Shown here one piece after another: positions 1 through 8,180 of a DNA stretch of 64,000 nt. The stretch lies in contig CANRFZ010000014.1 in NCBI GenBank assembly GCA_947630025.1, positions 28,119-92,118 of the forward strand, in the 5' to 3' direction. The notes beneath the pieces were generated by a model that was not told the origin of the DNA, did no database searches, and was given only the letters and a program-made list of their open reading frames with translations. How positions within the stretch are numbered: the first letter of the stretch is position 1; the number at the start of each line of letters is the position of its first letter. Source of the stretch: an uncultured Lachnospiraceae bacterium (GTDB lineage Bacteria; Bacillota; Clostridia; Lachnospirales; Lachnospiraceae). A program made the position numbers and the translations under genes.

Positions 1-64
1 TAACAAAAGGAAACTATTGTTTTGCAGATTATTGTTTTAAAAATTATTGTTTTGAGGGTAAAAC

Positions 65-736
65 ATGAACGCAAATAAGATTATGATTATGGAAGATGAT
101 GTCGTGATACAGACAGAATTAAAAAAGCTATTGACTGGCAGCGGATATGATGTGCGCGTCCTATCTGATTTTGCCAATCCCATTTCGGATATGAAAGCAT
201 ATAAGCCGCACTTAATTATTTTGGATATTAAGCTGCCTCATAGGAGCGGTTTTTCCATTTGTTCGGAGATACGGAGTTTTTCAAATGTTCCGATTATTTT
301 TGTAACGAGCTGCGACACTGACATGGACGAGCTGAACAGTATCATGCTGGGCGGTGACGCTTTTATTACAAAGCCATATCATACGGCTATTCTGCTTGCG
401 AAGATTGCTTCTCTGCTAAAGCGTGTATATGAAGTGCGGCAGCATACAGATTATGAATGGCAGGGCGCTGTTCTGCATTTAGAAAGCAGCTCCATCGAAT
501 ATAACGGCTCCAAAGCAGAGCTTACAAAGAATGAGTTAAAAATTCTTCACTTTCTTTTTAACCATGCCGGAAAGATATGTTCAAGAAACGATCTGATTGA
601 TTACTTATGGGATAATCAGCTCTATGTGGATGATAATGCTTTAAGCGTGAACATAAACCGTATTCGTGACAAATTGGCGTCCATCGGACTAAATGATTTT
701 ATCAAGACAAAACACAGACAGGGGTACACGCTATGA
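65..736 (+). CDS. Bce-type response regulator (OmpR/PhoB family)
   Basis: This is a 223-residue two-domain response regulator. The receiver domain fills roughly residues 1-120, with the acidic pocket EDD near residue 11, the phospho-acceptor Asp in LIILDIKLP near residue 54 and the conserved Lys in ITKPYH near residue 103. A winged-helix DNA-binding domain follows (residues about 130-223, ending KTKHRQGYTL). A GAGGG ribosome site lies six bases before the ATG. The stop overlaps the kinase start by 4 bp, so the pair is translationally coupled. Regulators of this type switch on the neighbouring peptide-detoxifying ABC transporter when the kinase signals. The family and partner are clear from context; the inducing peptide is not. 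Confidence 0.93.
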   Translation: MNANKIMIMEDDVVIQTELKKLLTGSGYDVRVLSDFANPISDMKAYKPHLIILDIKLPHRSGFSICSEIRSFSNVPIIFVTSCDTDMDELNSIMLGGDAFITKPYHTAILLAKIASLLKRVYEVRQHTDYEWQGAVLHLESSSIEYNGSKAELTKNELKILHFLFNHAGKICSRNDLIDYLWDNQLYVDDNALSVNINRIRDKLASIGLNDFIKTKHRQGYTL

Positions 737-1746
737 ACGGGAAACTGTATTGGAAAAACAAACTTCCCTTTATCATATTGCAACTGTTATGTATGCTGGC
801 GCTTTCCGTTTTTCTATTGGCTGTCGGCAATAGCTTAGACAGTATCCTTTTCATCCTTTTTGCATGGATATTGATCTGCGCCGCGAGTATGATCTCTGCC
901 TATCAAAAGCGAAAGAAAGAAATGGCCGGCCTACTTCGATTGCAGGAGCAGCTGACGGAACAGTATTTACTCCCGGAACTGATGAAAATACCGAAACGTG
1001 CGGACGATCAGGTATTTTATTTTTTGCTGAAAGCCGCCGAAAAATCCATGTTGGAACATATCGAAGCGATTCGGCGGGAACGTGCCGATTATAAAGAATA
1101 TATTGAACAGTGGATACATGAGATCAAAACACCGATTACTGCCATGAAATTGTTATGCGAGAATAATCAGTATCCTTTCACAAGAGAATTGCTGGCAGAA
1201 TTAGAAAAAACTGCCCGCTATACGGAACAGGCGCTTTATTATGCCCGAAGTGAACATACCGAAAAGGACTATTCCATACATGAAATATGTTTGCTTGACA
1301 TTGTGCATAACGCGATTGCAGATAATAAGTATCTGCTGACAAAACATAATGTTGCTGTCAATGTTTCCAAGGTTGACCGTATGATATTTTCTGACGAAAA
1401 GTGGGTTCGGTTTATCCTCAATCAGCTTATTGTAAACGCGGTAAAATACCGTACAGAACAACTTCAAATATCCATTTATGCAGAGCAGCAGAACGACAAA
1501 GTTTGCCTGTATGTAGAGGATAACGGTATTGGCATTTCTGCCAATGATCTGCCCCGCGTTTTTGAAAAGGGCTTTACCGGTGAAAATGGCAGAATGAGAC
1601 AAAATGCCACTGGAATCGGCCTTTATCTCTGCAAACGTCTATGCGGCAAATTGGGAATCGGGCTTGATCTTGTTTCCGGCACAGACGGTACAACAGTGAT
1701 CCTGTCTTTCCCTGTCAACCACTATATCCATCAAGTGCAGGGCTGA
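733..1746 (+). CDS. Bce-type intramembrane-sensing histidine kinase
   Basis: The 337-residue kinase has two transmembrane helices in the first 55 residues with almost no extracellular loop. This is the usual build of BceS-like kinases, which sense through the partner ABC transporter rather than by binding the antibiotic. The phospho-acceptor His lies in QWIHEIKTPITAMK near residue 129. The ATP-binding domain carries the N box (LNQLIVNAVKY), the G1 box (VEDNGIGI) and the G2 box (GIGLYLCKRL). It sits between the regulator and the ATPase/permease pair, a complete four-gene Bce module. Base composition is more AT-rich than the housekeeping genes further right. Confidence 0.93.
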   Translation: MNGKLYWKNKLPFIILQLLCMLALSVFLLAVGNSLDSILFILFAWILICAASMISAYQKRKKEMAGLLRLQEQLTEQYLLPELMKIPKRADDQVFYFLLKAAEKSMLEHIEAIRRERADYKEYIEQWIHEIKTPITAMKLLCENNQYPFTRELLAELEKTARYTEQALYYARSEHTEKDYSIHEICLLDIVHNAIADNKYLLTKHNVAVNVSKVDRMIFSDEKWVRFILNQLIVNAVKYRTEQLQISIYAEQQNDKVCLYVEDNGIGISANDLPRVFEKGFTGENGRMRQNATGIGLYLCKRLCGKLGIGLDLVSGTDGTTVILSFPVNHYIHQVQG

Positions 1747-1757
1747 AGCTATTGCAC

Positions 1758-1788
1758 TTCTTACATTTTTGTTAGAACTCTGTAAGAA
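1758..1788 (+). promoter_or_regulatory. Inverted repeat, probable operator for the response regulator
   Basis: A perfect 8-bp inverted repeat, TTCTTACA (1758-1765) and TGTAAGAA (1781-1788), lies in the 100-bp gap between the kinase and the ATPase gene. The arms are 23 bp apart from start to start, about two helical turns, as expected for a dimeric OmpR-type regulator. Its place just before the transporter genes matches Bce systems, where the regulator drives the transporter promoter. Binding is inferred. Confidence 0.55.
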
Positions 1789-1843
1789 AACCTGATACAA
1801 AGAAGGCAAGCCGTTCCTTACAATGTTTTTTGGAGGCAGCATG

Positions 1844-2611
1844 ATGAATGAGATTTTGAGGTTAGAGCATATCCAAAAATATTATGGAAATGAGGGAACT
1901 CTTACAAAAGCCATAGACGACATCAGCTTTTCCGTTGCAAAAGGCGAGTTTATCGGCATTATGGGCGCTTCCGGCTCCGGCAAAACAACGCTTCTGAATT
2001 GCATATCTACGATTGATACGGCAAGCGCAGGGCATATTTACCTAGATGGGACAGATGTCACAGAAATAAAAGAAAAAGAGCTTGCGCGTTTCCGCCGTAT
2101 CAACTTGGGCTTCGTTTTTCAAGACTTCCATCTGTTAGATACGCTGACGATTTCCGAAAACATCGCGCTTGCTCTTACGATCAATAAAGTACCCGCTGCG
2201 GAAATTGACGCCCGCGTAGAAAGCATCGCAAAGACATTATCCATAGCGGATATTTTGGACAAATATCCTTATCAGGTATCCGGCGGTCAAAAGCAGCGCT
2301 GCGCCTGTGCAAGAGCCATGATCAATAACCCAAAACTAATTTTGGCAGACGAACCGACCGGAGCATTAGACAGTCATTCCTCACAAATGCTGCTATCTAC
2401 GATACAAAGTCTAAATGAACAACTTGGCGCAACGATCCTCATGGTAACACACGACGCATTTACCGCGAGTTATGCAAACAGAATATTGTTCTTAAAAGAC
2501 GGACGGATTTTTACGGAACTGCTGAAAGGCGATCATGCCCGCAGAGCTTTTTTTGATAAAATTCTGAATGTCCTCACGATGATAGGAGGCGGACAGACTG
2601 ATGTATGCTAA
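1844..2611 (+). CDS. Bce-type ABC transporter ATP-binding protein
   Basis: An ABC ATPase of about 255 residues in the MacB/LolD/BceA class. It shows Walker A (GASGSGKTT), the Q loop (FVFQDFH), the signature motif (VSGGQKQR), Walker B (LILADEPTGALD) and the H-loop His (MVTHD). Two ATGs lie at 1841 and 1844. The second is preferred because GGAGG at 1832-1836 is then seven bases away. The open frame extends a little upstream but lacks a ribosome site. The gene overlaps the permease by 11 bp. Together they should form a transporter that frees lipid II-cycle intermediates from peptide antibiotics such as bacitracin or lantibiotics; the exact substrate is unknown. Confidence 0.92.
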   Translation: MNEILRLEHIQKYYGNEGTLTKAIDDISFSVAKGEFIGIMGASGSGKTTLLNCISTIDTASAGHIYLDGTDVTEIKEKELARFRRINLGFVFQDFHLLDTLTISENIALALTINKVPAAEIDARVESIAKTLSIADILDKYPYQVSGGQKQRCACARAMINNPKLILADEPTGALDSHSSQMLLSTIQSLNEQLGATILMVTHDAFTASYANRILFLKDGRIFTELLKGDHARRAFFDKILNVLTMIGGGQTDVC

Positions 2612-4820
2612 ATTCGTTTTCAGAAATGCAAAGCGTTCGGCAAAGGATTATTTAGTATATGTTGTCACCATGACCATCTGCGTTATGTTGTTCTATGCGT
2701 TTCTGTCCATTACAAGCAAATATTATCATCCTGACATTGGGACAGAGTATGAGTTTACGTTAATAAGCGACGAATTGAAAATGGCAATTTGTGCAGTGAC
2801 ACTGCTGCTACTGTTCCTGATACGCTATGTGAACAACTATATGCTGCGGAGGAAACAGAAAGAGTTCGCTATTCAATCTGTCATGGGAATGGAACAAAAG
2901 ACCGTCGCGTGGCTATTCTTTGCGGAAACCTTTCTCATGGGAGCGGTATCCATCGTGGTCGGCATTTCTCTAGGCGTGTTCTGCTCGCAGTTTATAACAG
3001 GTATGCTATTGTCTGCCTACGGGCAAGCCTACCAATTATCTTGGACGTTGTTTCCCGATACGGTTATTTTAACCGTATGCTTTTTCTCATGCAGCCTTTT
3101 GGTTATGGGGTTATGCAACGTCCGCACAATACGTAACATAAAAATCATTGATATGCTCTATGCAGATCGGCAGAATGAGCCGCACATCAAAAAAAGCCGC
3201 TATATGCCGGTGATTTCCGTTTTATATGCCATTTTTTTACTGCTTGCAGCAGTTACGGGAATATCGCAAATGTACTATTATTCTGATCCCCGTTTTCCTA
3301 TCCCCGTTCATATCATGTTTTGGGGAAATATCCTTGTTCCGGCAGTATCTTTTCTTTTCAGCGTTGTATGGTGTGTTATGCACAAGAAATGGAGTTTCAA
3401 CCGATATGTCCTTGTTGCCGCCATACTTTCACTTGCAAATATTGGATTTGCGGCAAGTGTTCCTGTCATCCAAAAAAAATATATGCTTTCAAGTGGCGAG
3501 GGTACACTTAACGAATATTTGATGTTCTTGCTTGTTGACGTATCGTTTTGGATCTGCTGCATTATTTTTTTGGCAAGTAACCTGCTTTCCGAATGGAAAG
3601 AAAAATCCCCAGCACAGAAATATCGGGGAACGAATCTGTTTTTCTTCGGACAGATCATTTCCAAGCTGCATACCACCTCTCAAACAATGACGCTGATCTG
3701 CCTGACCTTAGTGCTGTCTGTATTTTTGTTTGTGGCGGCTCCGGCATTGACCGGGTGGGCTTCCGGGTATTTGGCCGTGCGTTCTCTCTATGATGTGCAA
3801 ATCAGCACAAGCTACAACGATGTGTATGCGACAGAGGATTTACCGAAAGACAATTATGCGCTTGTCACTTCTTTTCTGGAGGAAAAAAATATTGCCGTGG
3901 CTTATGATTGCACTTTCAACTTATATCTGCCTAAGCAGGAGGATTTTCATAAACGGGTGAAATGGGATTTCCCGGTTGTGGCAATATCGCTTTCCGACTA
4001 TAACGCTTTGCGGGAAATGCTTGGCTATGAGCCGATTTCCTTAAACGAGGGAGAATTTACAACACAATGGCAGACCATAGCAGCCGAGGAAGATCGAAAT
4101 GAATTTCTAAGGAATCATACCGTTATTTCAACAGATATGGGTACTTTAAGCCTCGCGGAAAACGCTTATCACTTAGAAGCGATCGGTGAAACCGTTTATA
4201 ATCCGTACACGGATGTGATATATGTTTTCCCAGATGATATTTGCGGCAATCTCCTCGCCGTTATGCGAAACCGATATGTGAAAACAAAAACCGTCATACC
4301 GTATCAGGAAGCAGTTTCCCTTGAAAACGCTTTTGTTCAAAAATATCCCGAAAAGCCGGACAACGGTAATGACGTCCGCTATTACATCAGAACGAGTACG
4401 CAGCAGATCAACAGCACCATCGCCGGGAATTTTGTTTTACAGGCGACTTTTGTTTACAGTGCGGTCGTTTTAATGGTGATCTGTCTTACGATTCTTTCTT
4501 TGCAGCAGCTTTTAGACGCAGCCCACTATAAATACCGATTTGGCGTGCTTCACGAACTTGGGGTAGACCGGCAGGAAGCGGAACGCTTAATTTTGAAGCA
4601 ATTAGCCGTATGGTTTGGCCTGCCGATTACCGTTGCGGCATTTGTGTCAATCATTGTCGCCGCCTACTTCTTTGAAACAATATCGGCGCAAATATCCGCC
4701 TATATCGGTGTCGGGGCGCTATTGACACAGGTAGGCGCTATGGTTTGTATTCTTGTCCTATTGCTCCTATGCTATTTTATCAGCACATGGATTCTGTTCC
4801 AGAAATCCGTAACGGAATAA
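2601..4820 (+). CDS. Bce-type ABC transporter permease (FtsX family)
   Basis: A permease of 739 residues. One N-terminal transmembrane helix is followed by an FtsX-like block (about residues 50-170), further helix pairs, a large extracellular segment of about 200 residues (about 400-620), and a C-terminal FtsX-like block (about 620-739). This ten-helix layout with an extracellular domain between helices 7 and 8 is the hallmark of BceB-type permeases, where that domain decides drug specificity. The start overlaps the ATPase stop. It is the last gene of the module; the convergent lipoprotein gene starts its stop codon 40 bp beyond. Confidence 0.92.
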   Translation: MYAKFVFRNAKRSAKDYLVYVVTMTICVMLFYAFLSITSKYYHPDIGTEYEFTLISDELKMAICAVTLLLLFLIRYVNNYMLRRKQKEFAIQSVMGMEQKTVAWLFFAETFLMGAVSIVVGISLGVFCSQFITGMLLSAYGQAYQLSWTLFPDTVILTVCFFSCSLLVMGLCNVRTIRNIKIIDMLYADRQNEPHIKKSRYMPVISVLYAIFLLLAAVTGISQMYYYSDPRFPIPVHIMFWGNILVPAVSFLFSVVWCVMHKKWSFNRYVLVAAILSLANIGFAASVPVIQKKYMLSSGEGTLNEYLMFLLVDVSFWICCIIFLASNLLSEWKEKSPAQKYRGTNLFFFGQIISKLHTTSQTMTLICLTLVLSVFLFVAAPALTGWASGYLAVRSLYDVQISTSYNDVYATEDLPKDNYALVTSFLEEKNIAVAYDCTFNLYLPKQEDFHKRVKWDFPVVAISLSDYNALREMLGYEPISLNEGEFTTQWQTIAAEEDRNEFLRNHTVISTDMGTLSLAENAYHLEAIGETVYNPYTDVIYVFPDDICGNLLAVMRNRYVKTKTVIPYQEAVSLENAFVQKYPEKPDNGNDVRYYIRTSTQQINSTIAGNFVLQATFVYSAVVLMVICLTILSLQQLLDAAHYKYRFGVLHELGVDRQEAERLILKQLAVWFGLPITVAAFVSIIVAAYFFETISAQISAYIGVGALLTQVGAMVCILVLLLLCYFISTWILFQKSVTE

Positions 4821-4825
4821 AAGTT

Positions 4826-4842
4826 TTCTGCCGCGCGGCGGC
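4826..4842. terminator. GC-rich hairpin between convergent genes
   Basis: TGCCGC and GCGGCA flank a three-base loop, with TTTT before and AAAA after the stem. It lies in the 39-bp gap between two convergent genes. Neither strand has a U-rich tail after the stem, so it may only be a weak bidirectional terminator or 3'-end protector. Confidence 0.4.
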
Positions 4843-4859
4843 AAAAGAAACATTCACAG

Positions 4860-5756
4860 TCAATGAAATTTTACCCATTCAACCTCTCCATTACTATATT
4901 CCACTTCTTCCTCGGCCAATATACATTCTCCGGTCTCAGCGTCGAAATCTACATGAGCAAAATTGCCGTTTGGAGAAATTCCAATTACTTCAAGAAAGAT
5001 TCTTATATCATCAGGTGTCTCTGCCAAAGAACCGTATGACATCTTAAAATGGTATCCCGAAATCCAATCTCTCCCATTATCCGGGTTTCCACCTGTCAGT
5101 CCCATCTCCTGAGCCTTTTTTACTGCTTCCTCAGCAGTTAAATTGATCTCCGACAAATCTAATAATCCGGTATTCGCATTATCATCAAAGTGCTCTACAA
5201 CCTCAATCTCTCCATCGCAAATTAAAATGCTGACATAATTTTTATTTTCATTAGCAAAATTAACATACCACCATTGTCTTTTTCCATCATCCCCTGACGA
5301 ATGATCCAAGCTGGCATCATTATCATAACTATGAATTTCCGTCAACTGAAGGTCATTATAATATTTTACCGCTTCTTCCCTTCCCACGGAAATTGCATCT
5401 TCCATGGATATTTCTATCTTATTATTTTCACTTTTCCCTGAACTCTCGTTATCATTACTCTCCTCTGAAATTTCACTGTCCTTTGATACTTCGCTTTCCT
5501 TTAAAACTCCGCCTTCTTTTGAAGCTTTACTTTCCTCTGAAACTTCACTCTCCTCTAAACTTTCACTTTCCTCTGAAACTTCGCTTTTCTTTAAAACTTC
5601 ACTTTCCTCTGAAATTTCTGATGTTTCCAGATCCATTGAGTTTCCTTGGGAACACGCAGTCAAAGTCATAACAATCAAAATAACGCCTGCCATCACTTTG
5701 CCTTTGCGCAGGCCGCTCATCAGATTACATATCATGCCGCCATCTCTCTTGGTCAT
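4860..5756 (-). CDS. Lipoprotein with Ser/Glu repeat linker
   Basis: The predicted lipoprotein has about 298 residues. The start at 5756 is chosen because GGAGAAGGAGC stands just upstream; the longer frame to 5804 has no ribosome site. A hydrophobic signal segment ends in the lipobox LTAC. A low-complexity linker of about 70 residues follows, built from variants of SEVSEES in roughly 18-bp DNA steps. The folded C-terminal half contains DAISVGREEAVKYY and LTAEEAVKKAQEMG, which look like PepSY-type halves, and ends in an acidic stretch. It is probably anchored on the outer face of the membrane with the linker as spacer. The function is unknown, and it is AT-richer than the cys cluster beside it. 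Confidence 0.75.
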   Translation of the reverse strand: MTKRDGGMICNLMSGLRKGKVMAGVILIVMTLTACSQGNSMDLETSEISEESEVLKKSEVSEESESLEESEVSEESKASKEGGVLKESEVSKDSEISEESNDNESSGKSENNKIEISMEDAISVGREEAVKYYNDLQLTEIHSYDNDASLDHSSGDDGKRQWWYVNFANENKNYVSILICDGEIEVVEHFDDNANTGLLDLSEINLTAEEAVKKAQEMGLTGGNPDNGRDWISGYHFKMSYGSLAETPDDIRIFLEVIGISPNGNFAHVDFDAETGECILAEEEVEYSNGEVEWVKFH

Positions 5757-5786
5757 GTTTGCTCCTTCTCCTTCTAAATGAATGAT

Positions 5787-5820
5787 AAAAAAGAACCCCT
5801 GCAATTACAAGGGTTCTTTT
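5787..5820 (-). terminator. Intrinsic terminator of the tRNA-Thr gene
   Basis: The arms AAGAACCC and GGGTTCTT are separated by a 12-base loop. Reading the minus strand, the stem ends in a run of six T, two bases past the tRNA 3' end, as expected for tRNA transcription stop. Confidence 0.8.
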
Positions 5821-5822
5821 AA

Positions 5823-5894
5823 GCTGCTGACGGGAATCGGACCCGTGACCTCCGCACTACCAATGCGACGCACTACCGACTGTGCTACAGCAGC
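5823..5894 (-). tRNA. tRNA-Thr (anticodon GGU)
   Basis: A 72-base cloverleaf reads on the minus strand. The acceptor stem is GCTGCTG/CAGCAGC and the D stem is GCAC/GTGC. The anticodon stem TCGCA/TGCGG holds the loop TTGGTAG, so the anticodon is GGT, reading ACC/ACU threonine codons. The T arm is ACGGG/CCCGT. No CCA is encoded. Confidence 0.93.
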
Positions 5895-5927
5895 CCGTTT
5901 CCGACTCTGAACGAGTCACCGTTGTGT

Positions 5928-5957
5928 AGTATATCACAGGCGTTTTCCTTTTGTCAA
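5928..5957 (-). promoter_or_regulatory. Sigma-A promoter for tRNA-Thr
   Basis: On the minus strand a perfect -35 TTGACA (5957-5952) and -10 TATACT (5933-5928) are separated by 18 bp. The -35 box overlaps the sigH stop codon, so the tRNA has its own strong promoter inside the end of the cys-sigH cluster. Confidence 0.85.
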
Positions 5958-6580
5958 GTACGGAGAACGCCCAGTCTTTTCTTTAGCTTCGTTTTGATCC
6001 GCTGGAGCGCGTTATCCGTGGATTTATCGTCTCTGCCGAGCACTTTCGCGATCTGCTGATACCCCATGCCGGTCAGGTACAGATCCAATACCTGCTTTTC
6101 AAAGGCGCTCAGTTCTTTTTCAATCTCCTGTTCCAGACGGCTGGCATTTTCCTTGTCGATCACCAAGTCCTCCGGGCTCATCCCGGTCTGCGCCTGCAGG
6201 ACGTCCAGAAGCGTCTCCTGCTCTCCCTCGCGGTTCGTGGCCACGCTGCCGTGCAGGGAGACATACGTATTTAACGGGATATGTTTCTGCCGCCGCGACG
6301 CCTGCACCGCGGTATACATCTGTCTGGACACGCACAGGTCGGCGAACGTAAAGAAGCTGGCGTCTCTGCCGCTGTCATAGTCCCGCAGCGCCTTAAAGAG
6401 CCCGATCATCCCCTCTTGGATCAGATCGTCCGAATCGGCGCCCAGAATATACATGGACTGCGCTTTGCTGCGCACCAGATTTTTATATTTATTCATCAGA
6501 TATTCCGTGATTGCTTCTTCTCCGTCCCGGAGCCGCACGATCAGTTCTTCATCCCCGTACTGCGCATAATCGTTATTCAT
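5954..6580 (-). CDS. sigH: RNA polymerase sigma-H factor
   Basis: A 208-residue alternative sigma factor. Region 2 holds DSDDLIQEGMIGLFKALRDYD and SFFTFADLCVSRQMYTAVQASRRQKH. Region 4 (about residues 155-208) has the helix-turn-helix GMGYQQIAKVLGRDDKSTDNALQRIKTKLKKRL. In Firmicutes SigH drives early sporulation and stationary-phase genes. It sits at the distal end of the cysE-cysS-mrnC-rlmB cluster, the same order as in Bacillus. Its start overlaps the upstream hydrolase stop by 8 bp, so it is probably translationally coupled to that gene. Confidence 0.95.
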   Translation of the reverse strand: MNNDYAQYGDEELIVRLRDGEEAITEYLMNKYKNLVRSKAQSMYILGADSDDLIQEGMIGLFKALRDYDSGRDASFFTFADLCVSRQMYTAVQASRRQKHIPLNTYVSLHGSVATNREGEQETLLDVLQAQTGMSPEDLVIDKENASRLEQEIEKELSAFEKQVLDLYLTGMGYQQIAKVLGRDDKSTDNALQRIKTKLKKRLGVLRT

Positions 6581-8012
6581 GCTGCATTCCCTCGTAATAT
6601 CTGATCAGATCCGCAGCAAAATGCTCCGCCAGAATGCGGTAGCCCTCCTGATTGGGGTGCACGCCGTCAGGCACATAGCTAGCGTTGATCTCCAGATTAT
6701 GGGAATCCAGCATATTGGTGTTATACAGGTCGATCACCTGCAGCCCGTAGGCGTCCGCCAGCGCCATGATCGCCTCCGCAAATCTCTCCTGCGGTACCAG
6801 CGACTGATTCTCCAGCCGCGCATTCTCCTGCGCAATATTGGGCAGCGGCGTCGCAAAGAAGATGTCCGCCCCCGGATAACGCCTTTTCAGACCATACATC
6901 AGCTCCGCCAGATCACCGCAGAAGGTGCGTTTTTCCCGGCTGCCGAGTCTGCCGAACAAGTCGTCCGTAACGCAGAAGCCGTCGTTGGTGCCGCCCATGA
7001 CGATGATGATATCCACATCCTTGGGAATCGCGATATACCGCTCCACGAAAGGATCTGTCCAGTATCTCCCCACGGTGGAGCCGCCGACGCCCAGATTATA
7101 CACTTCCTCCGCGCCCAGCAGCTCTTTCAGGATGGAAGGATAAGTGTACTGCTGATAGTTTTCCAGCGGAAGCAGGTTGGTGGCCTCCGTGATACTGTCG
7201 CCCAGACAGGCGATCTTTTTGTCGGAAAAATCGATCGAGTTGTCGGCGATCACCAGCCGGTCCGCCCAGTTCTCCTTGGCCGTCTCCTCCATGGACGAGC
7301 AGATCTGCCGCCGCATCTCCAGCGTCAGATAGTTCGGGGGATACTCGAATGTCTCCGGCAGCACCGTATCGTCATTGTCCGACATACTGCCCAAGTCTGG
7401 CAGATGGTTATCGGACATACTGTTGTCCGACATACTTCCATAGTCCGGCCCACTGTCGTTATCGGACATACTGTTGTTGTCTGACATACTTCCATAGTCC
7501 GGCTCACTGTCGTTGTCGGACATACTGCCGTAGCCGGTCATGCTATCGTTGTCTGACATACTGTTATCCGACATACTTCCGTTGCCGGACATACTGTTAT
7601 TGTCGGACATACTTTCCCCGCCGCGCATCCTGTCGTTATCGGACATCCCGCTGCCGGAAGCGTCGTTCTGGTCTACCGTTTCCTCCCCGCCGGAAGCGTC
7701 CTGATCCGCCGTACCGCCGTTGCCGTCCGCGGCATCCCACGCGCCGTTATCGTCCTGCTCATCAAGCCGAGTCCCGCTCCCTGCCTCATCATCCCGCGGC
7801 AGATCGGCTTCTTCTCCGGTCCGCGCATCCGCATTTTCCGCCCTGTCCTGCTCCATAACGCCGCAGGCGGCGGCGCCGGCCATAACCGCCAGAACCACCG
7901 CTGCCGCCGCTGCCATGTGCCGGAGCGCACGCTGCAGTCGATAACATCTGTTCTGTTTGTTTCCATGCCGGTTCAGCCTATCCCATTTGTCAAGACTGTC
8001 TTTCTTTTTCAT
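6573..8012 (-). CDS. Exported SGNH/GDSL hydrolase with MSDN repeat linker
   Basis: A 479-residue protein. A basic N terminus leads to a hydrophobic segment (about residues 33-50) ending at Cys50, a possible but weak lipobox. An acidic linker and a repeat tract follow (residues 123-213) built on GSMSDNDSM. The C-terminal half is an SGNH esterase: GDSITE (nucleophile Ser273), GGSTVG (Gly block 310-315), GTND (341-344) and DGVHPN (Asp449, His452). It is probably surface-tethered and acts on an acyl or acetyl ester of a cell-wall or polysaccharide substrate. An AGGAG lies only two bases before the ATG, so the start is uncertain. It occupies the slot between rlmB and sigH where other Firmicutes have yacP. 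Confidence 0.82.
   Translation of the reverse strand: MKKKDSLDKWDRLNRHGNKQNRCYRLQRALRHMAAAAAVVLAVMAGAAACGVMEQDRAENADARTGEEADLPRDDEAGSGTRLDEQDDNGAWDAADGNGGTADQDASGGEETVDQNDASGSGMSDNDRMRGGESMSDNNSMSGNGSMSDNSMSDNDSMTGYGSMSDNDSEPDYGSMSDNNSMSDNDSGPDYGSMSDNSMSDNHLPDLGSMSDNDDTVLPETFEYPPNYLTLEMRRQICSSMEETAKENWADRLVIADNSIDFSDKKIACLGDSITEATNLLPLENYQQYTYPSILKELLGAEEVYNLGVGGSTVGRYWTDPFVERYIAIPKDVDIIIVMGGTNDGFCVTDDLFGRLGSREKRTFCGDLAELMYGLKRRYPGADIFFATPLPNIAQENARLENQSLVPQERFAEAIMALADAYGLQVIDLYNTNMLDSHNLEINASYVPDGVHPNQEGYRILAEHFAADLIRYYEGMQHE
7374..7646 (-). repeat. In-frame MSDN-type tandem repeat inside the SGNH hydrolase gene
   Basis: The core TCCGACATACT (plus strand) recurs about ten times in units of 18 to 27 bp, always a multiple of three. 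It encodes degenerate SMSDNDS and PDYGSMSDN blocks that form a long flexible Ser/Asp/Asn linker. Such repeats readily gain or lose units by slippage, so linker length may vary among strains. Confidence 0.85.
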
Positions 8013-8014
8013 AA

Positions 8015-8180
8015 CTCCTGCCTTCTATACCTATAACTTTTATAACTGATGCCCTCTATCCTGATCTGCTGCAGCATCTGTGCTCTGTCGCAGCTCCTGC
8101 CTTCTATCCTGATCTGCTGCGGCGTCTGTGCTCTGTCGCAGCTCCTGCCTTCTATACCTATAACTTTTATAACTGATGCC
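8015..8180. repeat. Nested direct repeats between rlmB and the SGNH hydrolase
   Basis: An exact 39-bp direct repeat occupies 8015-8053 and 8142-8180; the second copy includes the last codons and stop of rlmB. Between them lie two near-identical 48-bp units (about 8056-8103 and 8104-8151). The 150-bp gap therefore consists almost wholly of duplicated sequence derived from the 3' end of rlmB. No promoter or gene is visible in it. Confidence 0.85.

Noticed and set aside
7349..7858. Plus-strand Cys/Tyr/Arg-rich frame of 169 codons
   Set aside because: It is the reverse of the MSDN repeat region; cysteines come from repeat translation.
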